64,000 bases of DNA from Saccharina japonica (taxonomy: Eukaryota; Sar; Phaeophyceae; Laminariales; Laminariaceae), in assembly GCA_008828725.1 (NCBI GenBank), contig MEHQ01000646.1, forward strand, positions 198,960 to 262,959, given 5' to 3'. The notes under the pieces were generated by a model. That model searched no databases. It had not been told where the DNA came from and worked only from the letters and a program-made list of their open reading frames with translations. Position 1 is the stretch's first letter; each line of letters opens with the position of its first letter. This document shows, in pieces, positions 23,001 through 33,079 of this stretch. The translations under genes were made by a program, and so were the position numbers.

Positions 23001-26000
23001 GTCGCGTCGAACACTCACACTTTCACATCTTTGTAGACATTGTATCCTCCGGTTTTCGGCACAGACACTAGACCGCTGAGATCCGTAGTGTAATCGTCAC
23101 AGCCAGAGCCACCGGAGACGACGCGCAACGAGCCAGCATTGGTGCCGGAGCCCACCCTGAAGGTGAACATAAACGCATCGACTGCGAAAGACGGTGAAGT
23201 GGGGAGTGACGGAATGTGAGTTTCATTCCCTCCCCACTGGATGCCTGTCCGTGCATAAACGAGAACTCAGGACGCATAGCCAAGGTCCGTTGTTAACGGA
23301 ACTCGCGAGGAACGTGTGCTTGGCAGGGCCGTTGACAGACGATATTCATGTGGGAATAAGCGGTGTACAGCTATCGCTTAACCTGGATTTGCCCTACCAA
23401 CGAGTGATCTGCCCCACAACGATGATGTTCGTCATTGTTCTTGCCGGAGTCAGGCCAAAACGCTTTGATTGCGTTGAAATGAAAGGTCAGATATTGGCGT
23501 CTCTTACCGTTCGTCGTCACGTCCACGGTGTACCGCAGGAACTCGCCGGGTCTCGTAAAACCGATGTTGTAACCGGATCCGTTGGGGGCGATGTCGACGG
23601 CTTCATCGGGCCGAAGCACCTGACATCGTTTACGGACACCCGCCCGCACAACGTGCGGTCCCGGTGTACGTGGATGTCGGGAAAGCATGCGCCGGAGTGG
23701 CCCGGAGTGTTTGTAGGCTTCGCATGCAACATTTTAAATCACTTATAGTTAGTAGTAAATTATTGGTCAAGATATTTGCTGAACTACTTTATGATTCACA
23801 GAAAAGGGCCTGATCGGGACGTGCTGCATGTGATTTGCCAGACAAAGTGCAGCGTACCCGAGTGGTCCCTCAGTATTGTTTTGTCTCCAAATATACGTGG
23901 ATATTATTGTCAAAACATAGTCAAACACGGGCATCGCCCTTGGTCAACTCTGCTCCAACGTGGAACCTTCATAAGACACGAACGAAGGGTTCACGGTAAT
24001 CACCCCGCGAAGGGGGCAATTGAACACCTTATAAACGCCTGAGACGTTACATTACTTAACAAAGTTTAGGTGTCTACACGTAGTTTCCGTATGTGTTCGA
24101 CGTACCCCTTTAGGCTGATTAGCAGCAGTTGTATCAGAGTACCCAACCCCTTCTCCGCCCAAGTCGAACAACTCGGCCTCAATTTTGCCTGGAACAGTTG
24201 CAGGGATGCCTTTGTAGGCGAAGCTTGCCATGGAGAAGTAGTCGATGTTGAAGGCGAAGGATTCTACGCACAGCCAGATTTTGGCTGCACCAGCGACCAG
24301 GCCACTTCCGCTGTTGCCGAACCTGTCACAGGATCGAAAATTCAACGCAACAATGCAGTAAACGACGCGGGGTATTGAGGGGGTCGGCAGACGGTTTAGC
24401 CACCCGCATCCAAGGCAAAACCGATGCCTTGAAGCATGCTACCACAGGGGTACACTAAATATTGTTCAAGGTTCTTTGCTTGAAAAATCTCTATTTATCA
24501 CGAAAACGACGGCGTCAAGAAGCGTGTACGCGTAACCGGAGGAGCAACCCCGCGGCCTACGAGGTCTATACCGAACAACATTGTGAACACAAATTATTAC
24601 TGGATAGTTACACCAAATCAGGCGGGACTAAACAGGTAAAGCCGTGCTACCTCTGTCGCAAAAGACGTCTATTGAAAGGGCGTAACATCCGGTGTCGAGT
24701 CTGCATCATCAACGCTTACGCGCCTACCCACTCTCTAGTCGGCTCGGTAAACATTTGATGTGTTAATGATGACGCTTCAAAGCAGATGTCTACAGCATGC
24801 CTGAGGGGAGAACACACAAGAGGACCGCTGAAAGCAGCTTTAATACAGAAGCACAGTTTCCAATCCGTATACGAGCTGGTTCAGGCCTATCACCCAAATT
24901 TTCGTCAGTCACGAATGCCGCATGCAATAGCAGCTCCAATGCCACATATTCAGTATCATACTGACCGCCATGAACAGTGAAAGAGGGTGACGACTCCAGG
25001 TTTTTGCGCAAGGACCTAGAACTGGCGCTACCGCCGAAAATGTGGCCCGACCAATCACCGGCCTTCAAAGTGGTCAACAATAGTCAGGCGTTTCCGTAGG
25101 AGAACATGTTTTCCCCCATTTTGTTTTTCTGAACAAGCCGCTTCCAGGTGGTCCAAGGCATGTTTGTACAAAGTTTCACGCAAGTGTTCGAAGATCTGAC
25201 TGCGTATGATTATATTAAGTCATATTTAACGCCCAAAATCGATTATATACTGAAACTAAGTAATTACGAGGCAACGCCTATGTTTGCGCTTTTACCGCAC
25301 AAAAGTCCAAATGTCCACGCCGTGTTTTGGAGATAGACCCTGAAATTTGGTACACGCGTTTTATGCGCCCTACCCGAGCCTTTTACGCCTGGGGTTTTCT
25401 CGTTTTTCTTATTTTTCGCCGGAAAGTTTGCATCTCTTAAGACCCAAATTTACTAAAAAAAATGACAAAACAAGCAATATCTGACGAAAACGGTCATATG
25501 ACTACGGCCGTGCACAACATGAGTACACCCCCCCCCATCCGTTAAAGTCTCGGGTAGGGCGCATAAAACACGTGTGCCAAATTACAGGGTATATCTCCAA
25601 AACACGTCGTGGATATTCGCCACTGAGTTAATTTTGGGTGATATGCCTGAACCAGCCTGTATGGTGTATCGTATCCAGGTGAAGCGTCATCCAAAGACAT
25701 TGTACGGCCTCAGTTCGTTGCCAACGATCATAATACGTCGGTGCGGTACTCGTTGGCCTAAACTACAAGGCTGCGCCAATGGCGGCGTGCGCGACTGCCC
25801 CAGATATTGAGCGACGGCAGGTCCTGGTCAGCACGTGGCGACATGATCGCAGCAAACAATCGAGAGCGCAAACACAAGAAACCGCGGAATACCGGGACAA
25901 CGATGAACGATACCTTAGTAGGTCGCTCATCGCGTCCACCACTCACACTTCCAAATCTTCGTAGACACTGTATCCTCGGGTGTTGGGTACAGAAACTAGA

Positions 26001-29000
26001 CCGCTGAGATCCGTCTTATAATCGTCACAGCCAGTGCCACCGGAGACGACGCGGAACGAGCCAGTATCGGTGCGGGAGCCCACTCTGAAGGTGAACACAA
26101 ACGCATCGACTGCAAGAAGGGGTGAAGCGGTGAGTGACTGAACATGAGTAATATTCCTTCAACACTGGGCACTTGACCGTACACACAGCCAAACTCAGGA
26201 CGCACGAGTGATACCCCATACGAACGAGCCTCGTGAGGAACATGTGCTTGGCAGGGGTGGTGACAGACGTATGCCTCTATGCAAGCGGGACTACGCAGTG
26301 TGCATCTGCCGTTTATCGTTGGTTTTCCTTGCACCGCAAAGAGTCGTCTGCCCCGTAACGATGATGTTAGTCATTTTCCTTACGCGACACATGTCCAAAC
26401 GCGACATATGCGCTGAAACGAAAGCCTAAATGTTTGTGTCTCGTACCGTTTGTCGTTACGTTCACTGTGTACCGCAGGAACTCGCCGGCTCTGATACTAC
26501 CGACGGTGTAACCATCTCCCAAGGGTTTGATGTCCACACCATCATACGGCCGAAGCACCTGACAAAGCGTAGCAGCACCAACCCACGAAACGTCATCCGT
26601 TTTCCCGTAAATATGAGCATTGGGAAAGAATGCGCTGGCCTGGCTTCGCGTTTCCGATTGAAAAATCAATAAAATGAAAAACCACAATTTGTTTGGAGTT
26701 GAATTTTCGGTCATACGACGTAAGTGAATTATCAAACTAAATACTCCTCGATACAGAAGGGCCTAACCGGAACGTGCGTGCGTGTGATCGGTCAAGCAAT
26801 GTGCATCGCCTCCAAATGGACGCTTGGATGTTGCTGTGGAAAGAGAGGACGACATGAGTAACCCCCGGGGCAAACCCTGCCCCAACTTCCAATCTACATA
26901 TAACGGGGAGACGAACGGGTTGCGGACGACATATCACCACGGTGGCGATGGAACAGCGTGTAGGGGAATAAGGCGACACGATAGAATAACGCTTAAGTCT
27001 TTTTACAAAGTATTCCCATGTCTACGTACCCCTTTTGGCAGATTTCCGCGAGTTGTGTCTGAGTATCCAACCCCTTCTCCGCCCAAGTCGAAGAACTCGG
27101 CCTGAATTGTGCCTGGAACAGTTGCAGCGACACCTGCGTAGGGACCACCTATCATGGCAAAGTAGTCGAGACCGAAGGCCATAGATTCCACGCACAGCCA
27201 GATGGTAGATACACCAGCGGCCAGGCCACCGTCGCCCTTGACAGACCTGTGAAGGTGTTGCAGACGCCACGAAAGAGGGCCATGTACGTGGCGGGGTTTG
27301 AGTTAGCAGGAACACGGTTGAATCACTTGCGTGCAAGACTTAACCGACGCTTTGGAGTGGCGTACTGTCCAGGGTGGGGTCTTCGACCCCAACCGAGGTT
27401 TGAAGCTATAAACGCTCTGATCAGCTAGGGTAAACCTATATCCTGGGAAAGGGTCAATGTAATATAATCCGAAACGTTCTATAGCGGAGAACACAATGGA
27501 GAACATCTGTAACGTATCGAACATAGAAACACAGGTTATAACCCGTATATACTGTAGTGTGTCGTACCCCGGTGAGGCGTCTGACGAGAATGACGCACAG
27601 CATCTGTGACGGACTCGTTGGCCCTTAGAACAACTTGACGCGGAATACAACGTGCGCGAATAAACTAGACCTTAAGCGGTGGCAGGTCCTGGTCAGTACG
27701 TTGCGGCATGTTTGCCGCGCGTTCGCGAGCAATAATATGATGCGGAAGGATGCCAGGACACCGGTGAACGGTTGAACCTTAGGTCGTTCGTCGCGTCGAG
27801 CACTCACACTATCAAATCTTTGAAAACATTGTATCCTCCGGTGTTCGGCACAGAAACAAGACCGCTGAGATCCGTCGTATAATCGTCACAGCCGGTTCCA
27901 CCGGAGACGACGCGGAACGAACCAGTGTTGGCGCCGGAGCCAATCCTGAATGTGAATTCAAACGCATCGACTGCGAGAGCCGGTGAGGTAGTGAGACACA
28001 GCGACCGTCAACTATGTTCCTTCACCCGCTGGGCGTCGTATCGTACACAAATCCGAGCTTACATGATGAACGCGCAACGTCCAATACGAACGGAACTCGT
28101 GATGAACGTGAGCTTCGCAGAGGTGGCGATAGACATGTATATGTGCCGCGATGCATGTAGGGCTGAATGGTGTAAATCAGCCGTCAAGGGTTGGTTTTGC
28201 TACCGACGAGCCATCCGCCCCGTGACGATCATGCGAAGCATCTTTCTTACAGGTAGAATGGCACAACGCGGCAAGTGCACTGAAATGCAAGCCCACACTT
28301 TCCTCACAGCAAGCATGACCAAACGTGGCAACTGTACTGAAACGTAAGTAAACACTTTCGTGTCTCGTACCGTTTGTCGTCACGTTCACGGTGTACCGTA
28401 GGAACTCGCCGGCTCTGATATATTTGACGTAGTAACCATCTCCCAAACGGTCGATGTCCACAGCTTCATTGGGCCGAAATATCTGACATCGTGTACCAGC
28501 ACCAAGCCGCGAAACGCCCGGTTTCACGTAAACATGAGCATAAAGAAAACATGCGCTGGCCTGGCCTCGCCGTGTTGATGGCCTTCTCGTGCAAACGTAA
28601 AACCACGTGTCGTTCGTGGTCATATATAAGGTGTTATGGGGTCACAGCAAGAAGTATCTGCATACTCCTTGATAGAGTACGGCCTAACCGAAATGAGCTG
28701 CGTATGATCTGCCAAGCATTGTTCATCGCATCCGCATGGCCTCTTGGTATTGCACACTTTTCCAAACATACGTGGATATTTCTGCTGAAACAGAGGCATA
28801 CAGGAGTAACCCCCTTCATCAACTCTGCTCCAATGGGAAACCTCATCGCAATCTGGACCCCCGAGTTGCGCTATAGACCCCACCACAGTGGGGAATAAAT
28901 CGAAAGCGTAACCTTCGCCGCACCGTTTCCGCAAAAACTATTTTCCACGTACCCCTTTAGGCAGGTTGCTAGGAGTTGTGTCTGAGTACCCCACCCCTTC

Positions 29001-31677
29001 TCCGCCCAAGTCGAACAGCTCGGCCTGTATAGTGCCGGGAATCGTGGCTGCTTGGCCTCGGTAAGGCTTTTCCGGAGCGGCGTTGGAACCCGTTGGTTGA
29101 TGTTGTTGCACGGTAGAGGAATGTCACACGATAAGGGAACGGAGAGGAACATGAGTTCACCACGACGAAAATCGTGGTGTTTGATGGGCCAGCCAGTTCA
29201 TGCCGGTGATCCCGGCGAAACCTAACCCTGAAACATGTCCGGACATTGTTTTGTCCATCAGCATTGGTTACATCGTGCATGACTTGGTCGGTACCACATC
29301 GCCTTAACTGCACGCTGACTAGTTTGTTCACCATGTTTGCCCTCGAGAGCGTTGCTTTTATTGTTGTAATCGACGAACGAAGTGAAGGTGATACACTGCA
29401 AGAAGCAGGACAACACTGGGGAATCTGAACGACGATGTATAAGTAAATCAACGTAGAATACGACAGGCAACGAGCAAGATGGCCAACGATGTCCACAACT
29501 AGGGTTGAGGTCGTTGTGAAGGACCCACGGGTTGGCGCATGCCCTGAGGTGTCGCCCATACGAATATAATCTCGTAAACAACAAGGCAGGCTGGCCTACG
29601 TGTGAAGCAACTGGAGTTTCAGTCGTCCAGAAGCAGGTAACAGATAGAAGCACGACCTCTTCCCGCCATGAAATATCGCCGACCCAACAACAGTTGTTCA
29701 TTTCGTAGGAGGGTTTACCCACAGCAGCATTGTGGACAGGGGAAAAGCCTCGCTGGGTTAGAGGGTGTCGTTGATCAGATTGATCAGACACACGGAATGA
29801 TGGCGGTGAATCAAATACATGTTTGGTTAGGTCGTACTCATGCGAAGCTCATGACTTTGTACAAAGTTTTAGGGGCCAACATTGTCTACAGGCACGTGCG
29901 CATCAGGAACCCAATGACCGGCGCGTTGACTGTCGTGGGCCATCGTAGCACCACACGTAATACATTACGACATGTAATACATATTTAACGACAAGGGTTG
30001 TCACACCAGAACAAACAAAATGAAAAACGAATCGCATGTTCGTATCCGAGACGACATTGCAACCTCGGGACGATTCGGAATGCTTAATGCACGATGTCCC
30101 GAATACCTACACGTTCAGTCAGCAGTGGTTTTGCCGTCCAGGTTCTTGTCTTCCATTGATTAACAATCTTGTCCATACGTGATACCGTTGGTGAATCCAA
30201 ATATTAGAGTTGTTCTGTTTGCTCTCCTGGCTTGACCTAACGTTTTTGTAATAACATGCCGTATCTGTACGTGTTGGGTCTACCGAGACCCCCTGCTATA
30301 TGGAAAACGATACCACCCATCCGTTGCCCTGCGTGTCGCTGCATCAGCTCTGGTATTGTCTGGTTTCCGACCAATATTCGGCAAGTAACTGCCCACGCAA
30401 AACGTAGCGACTTTCTTACTCGCTGGTACAACTTCTGGGCGCCTTCGCAGGCACCAGCAATGCGTGTGTTGCCGGGCATACACGACGATGGAGCACAAAC
30501 AGTATAGCATCTATACTTAGCCATGCACGGGCAAGCGGGGGCACCTACAGGGATAACTATATTTTCGAGCGTTTCTGATAGGAGAGTATCGATACCTCAC
30601 TACCCATACCTTACCGACCAACGGAGTATGATACAAATCACACGCTCAACTCGACGAACGCACTCATTTGCTGGTTTTCGTTACTCTCAACTCGTGAGTG
30701 ATGATGGCCTTCAAAATTGCAGCGCTGTGAAGTAATTATGTCCTTCAGGCGCCCCGTCAGCCACCAATCGTCTCTACCATATCATGCGACTATCCTAACT
30801 ATAGTATATCGAAGACAACAGAGAGCAAATACCGGAGACGCGATCAGTTCGGGTACATGTGCGTGACCGACACATTCCATACGACAGTTCGCTACAATGT
30901 TTGCGCGTCAGATATAGGGGACGCGACCGTTCGGGTACATGTGCGTGACCGCCACTGACATACAGTTCGTTGCGATGTCTTCGTGTCAACGAAAAGTTTT
31001 AATTTTGGGTTTCCCCGAAAGAAATTGCCCTGGCCATGAATGTGTTTGGCAAGTTTGGAAAGTGTTTCGCTCCGAAACAACGACAGTCGTCACGTAACAC
31101 GTATGCCATCGTACGGAAAATACCATTGAAATTGGTACTACTATAGTATGAGTACTTCTACGACTTCGCAAACATAAAATGATTTGTGACAATCCTACAT
31201 ATTTTACTCGTGCACTAAGCAGTGGGGAATGCTGTCAACACACTCACAACCAACACCACGCCAACGCAATCATCTTGGAGTGCAAACCACACCGACTCTA
31301 CACCCGTGCTGGCGGAGAGAGGTGTCGCCGCCACTATGGTGTTGCTGATGGTTTGTATCGCCGTGATTGGGAGATACGTATAGTGACGCTATTGTGGGTG
31401 CCGCATTGTTTCATTGTATGTCTGTGGTGTTCCGGCCAGGGCTAACCTAGCCGTCACGCCAGATTCCTCAAGCCAATGGAGTTAGGTTACCTTCCACAGC
31501 ACGGCAGTGAAAGTGTGTGACATGCTTTCTGAGCAAGTGACTTGCATTATGTGATCCAAAGAGCTCCTCGTCGGACCGTACAGATTTCGCTGATGCGAAG
31601 AGGCGTACCTGGGCTTGAGCGCGCAAAGAAACCGCCAGGAGGGCTAAGCCCACTTTGCACAGCATGGGTACAGCCAT
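18017..31677 (-). CDS. Secreted protein of five tandem CBM6-like modules, 17 exons
   Basis: Exons (minus strand, 5' to 3'): 31677-31609, 29066-28953, 28482-28371, 27970-27808, 27246-27030, 26558-26447, 26109-25947, 24322-24106, 23619-23508, 23181-23019, 22214-21998, 21506-21395, 21078-20916, 20096-19883, 19393-19282, 18943-18781, 18197-18017. All introns are GT-AG. Total 2604 bp, 867 residues, stop TAG, no internal stop. Residues 1-23 form a signal peptide (hydrophobic GLALLAVSL, then RAQAQ). Modules lie at about 36-184, 200-348, 364-512, 528-676 and 692-839, followed by a 28-residue tail. Each has the CBM6 order: (I/K)(E/Q)AE-FD-GGEGVGYSDTT, GEFLRY(T/S)V, the FRVGSG...G(S/T)GCDDY region, then IWLC(V/I)ES. 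Such modules bind polysaccharides; none of the sequence suggests an enzyme. An in-frame ATG at 31902 would add 75 residues before the signal peptide, so 31677 is preferred. The least certain junction is exon 2's start, where the acceptor is weak. Further exons inside the 2.5-kb intron 1 cannot be excluded. Confidence 0.85.
19883..22214 (-). other. CBM6 module 4
   Basis: Residues ~528-676. Exons 22214-21998 (GTIEAELFDLGGEGVGYSD), 21506-21395 (GYNIGNIRAGEFLRYSV), 21078-20916 (FRVGSGTNTGSFRVVSGG), closed by 20096-19883 (IWLCIESYALNIDYFSM). Closest to the textbook CBM6 pattern of the five. Confidence 0.75.
21998..24322 (-). other. CBM6 module 3
   Basis: Residues ~364-512. Exons 24322-24106 (GKIEAELFDLGGEGVGYSD), 23619-23508 (GYNIGFTRPGEFLRYTV), 23181-23019 (FRVGSGTNAGSLRVVSGG), closed by 22214-21998. 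The usual RAGEF is RPGEF here. Confidence 0.75.
24871..25662. mobile_element. Inverted-repeat element (MITE-like) in a CBM6-gene intron
   Basis: A 0.8-kb block sits between ccaatccgtat and ggtgtatcgtatcc. In sister introns at about 20640 and 22770 these flanks are directly adjacent, giving empty sites. Its ends are inverted: gctggttcaggcctatcacc at 24875-24894 and the complement at about 25638-25657. GTAT is present on both sides (24867-24870, 25659-25662), a likely target duplication. A second, longer inverted pair (about 25310-25390 and 25545-25625, gttttatgcgccctacccga) lies inside. No transposase frame is seen. Confidence 0.7.
25310..25625. repeat. Inner long inverted repeat, arms of about 80 bp
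   Basis: Left arm 25310-25390 and right arm 25545-25625 are imperfect reverse complements across cgtgttttggagata, ccctg(a/t)aatttgg(t/c)acacg, gttttatgcgccctacccga and beyond. The loop is about 150 bp and AT-rich. The transcript could fold into a long hairpin. Confidence 0.65.
27030..29066 (-). other. CBM6 module 1 of the five-module gene
   Basis: Residues ~36-184, from exons at 29066-28953, 28482-28371 and 27970-27808, closed by the first part of exon 27246-27030. It begins PYRGQAATIPGTIQAELFD. The middle exon reads GYYVKYIRAGEFLRYTV. Its C-terminal strand is diverged (ESMAFGLDYFAM). One Cys in GTGCDDY and one in IWLCVES could form a disulfide, as in every other module. Confidence 0.75.
29067..31608 (-). 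other. Intron 1 of the CBM6 gene
   Basis: Donor CAG|GTACGCC after the signal-peptide exon; acceptor gaaaag before PYRGQ. Both sides are phase 0. It contains a near-tandem pair near 30843-30960 sharing ttcgggtacatgtgcgtgac. Frames at 28969-29559 (-) and 29258-29791 (-) are open but have no recognisable domain. An additional phase-0 exon is possible but none is evident. Confidence 0.5.
30840..30985. repeat. Tandem pair of about 68 bp
   Basis: gacgcgatcagttcgggtac and gacgcgaccgttcgggtac each lead into atgtgcgtgaccg, followed by cag(t)tcg(c/t)t. The pair lies within intron 1 of the CBM6 gene. Confidence 0.6.
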
Positions 31678-31931
31678 GGATGCCCCTCGGCACGTAGACG
31701 ACGGCCTGTGATGTATCCTGCGAGTGATATACGAGGTATACAATTTGGGATAAGATAAATGCCATCGGAAAGAAGGAACCGAGTCGCATGATTTGAATAC
31801 GCTCATATAAAAAAGGAGCGGCTCCGGCTGATGGACAAAATAGTGAGTCCATGCAGTCGTAGGTGGGACTGGCACCGTTATACAATGCTTGTGAAGTACC
31901 ATGCGCTGTTGACTAAAGAGTACTAACTTAG

Positions 31932-31939
31932 TATATATA
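31932..31939 (-). promoter_or_regulatory. Candidate TATA box of the CBM6 gene
   Basis: On the minus strand the sequence reads cTATATATActa about 255 bp upstream of the chosen ATG. Initiation ~30 bp downstream would be near 31909, placing the ATG at 31902 almost at the cap and favouring 31677 as start. A second AT-rich candidate lies near 31805-31815. Based on motif and position only. Confidence 0.3.
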
Positions 31940-32476
31940 GCGGAGAGGCAATCGAGGCAAGGTAATTTGATTCACGGAATATGCCGTGGACCTTCGAAGT
32001 AAAAACTAGCAATCACGCCTTCACGTAAACTATAACCTAGAAACCCCACTGAACACAAACGGTTAGGGTTGTGCGAGGTTATTCTAGGCTCCACCGTTTC
32101 GAGACAATCTTAGAAATCGCCTCGTACATTTGATTTTCGGGCTGAAGGGAAAGACAAAGGGCCCCTCGTGGCCCAGGGAGTGGCGGCCTTCAAGTACGAG
32201 AGGTAACTCATGGCCTGGGTGTTAATGTTTAATGATTTACAGTCTAGTGTCGACGGGGCCAAATTCCACCGGAGTCAGACACCGACAAAAGGTTTGGAGA
32301 AAGTCGCGGACTGCCAAAATAATACGAAATCTTGACAGAAGGGGTGTCTGCATGCGTCGGCTCTACCACCTATCGGTAGGCATAATGGCCGGTAGAGACA
32401 TTGTATGATATAGAGGGCTTGCGCGCATAAAGCTTAACAACGCGAACCTGAACCTGGGTGTGGATGGCAACACTCT

Positions 32477-33079
32477 GTGCACGTGGTTTGTCTCCGCCCT
32501 ACTGCGGTCAAGTATGCACTCAAGATTCGAGACCTTAACCTGAAGCAAGGTTGCCATCGGACTAAAATCGTGAACTTTATTCGCGGTCGATACCAAACAC
32601 GTCTGCCATCGTTTGGCAAGTCCAAGGGCCAACCCTCTTCATGCCCGTCAGCGATGGAGGGCGCATCTGAGGTGGACAAAGGCCGACGGGGGCGCGGTCA
32701 AGATCGGTCTGGAAAACGTACCAGCAAACAAGGCGACAACGGCGAAGCAACCGCCGTAGCCGACTAAGAGAGTTATTCGGTTATCTGTTGTTGTTGCAAA
32801 TATTCGAGCCACTACAGCGACAGCTGCATCACCAAGGTCGGCGACAGGTGCCGTGGCAAAGGACACGATATCACCAAGTGGGGAATGCCGGTTGACACAA
32901 ATGCCGTGCTTGCGATGCTGGAGGATCTCGGAGGCGATGCCCTGGAAACCTTGTCGGTCGAAGGGAGAAGCAGCAGCTACGAACGCTGTATCGGAATGAT
33001 AACCGTCGGCACCCCCGCCGTACGTAGCGGCGAGGGGCACGTTAAGTCGCGCAGCGAGAGCTCGCTCATGTCACGATAG
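32477..33079 (+). pseudogene. Gag-like frame with a CCHC zinc knuckle, one internal stop
   Basis: One frame is open across the block except for a TAA at 32765-32767. After the stop comes CCCCKYSSHYSDSC (32786-32827), which fits the C-X2-C-X4-H-X4-C zinc knuckle. CRGKGHDITKWG follows, like a second, decayed knuckle. Upstream is a basic KGRRGRGQDRSGKRTSKQG stretch, and the end reads DTNAVLAMLEDLGGDAL. Tandem zinc knuckles after a basic region are typical of retrotransposon gag. No LTRs, protease or RT were found nearby, so this is a fragment. The start codon is unclear. Confidence 0.45.

Larger units (their letters stand above)
24106..27246 (-). other. CBM6 module 2
   Basis: Residues ~200-348. 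N-terminal part in exon 27246-27030 (GTIQAEFFDLGGEGVGYSD), middle exon 26558-26447 (GYTVGSIRAGEFLRYTV), then 26109-25947 (FRVGSRTDTGSFRVVSGG), closed by exon 24322-24106 (IWLCVESFAFNIDYF). Its last internal intron holds the inverted-repeat insertion at 24871-25662. Confidence 0.75.

Noticed and set aside
31678..31902. Upstream in-frame ATG at 31902 for the CBM6 gene
   Set aside because: It would put 75 unremarkable residues ahead of a clear signal peptide and lies almost at the predicted transcription start.
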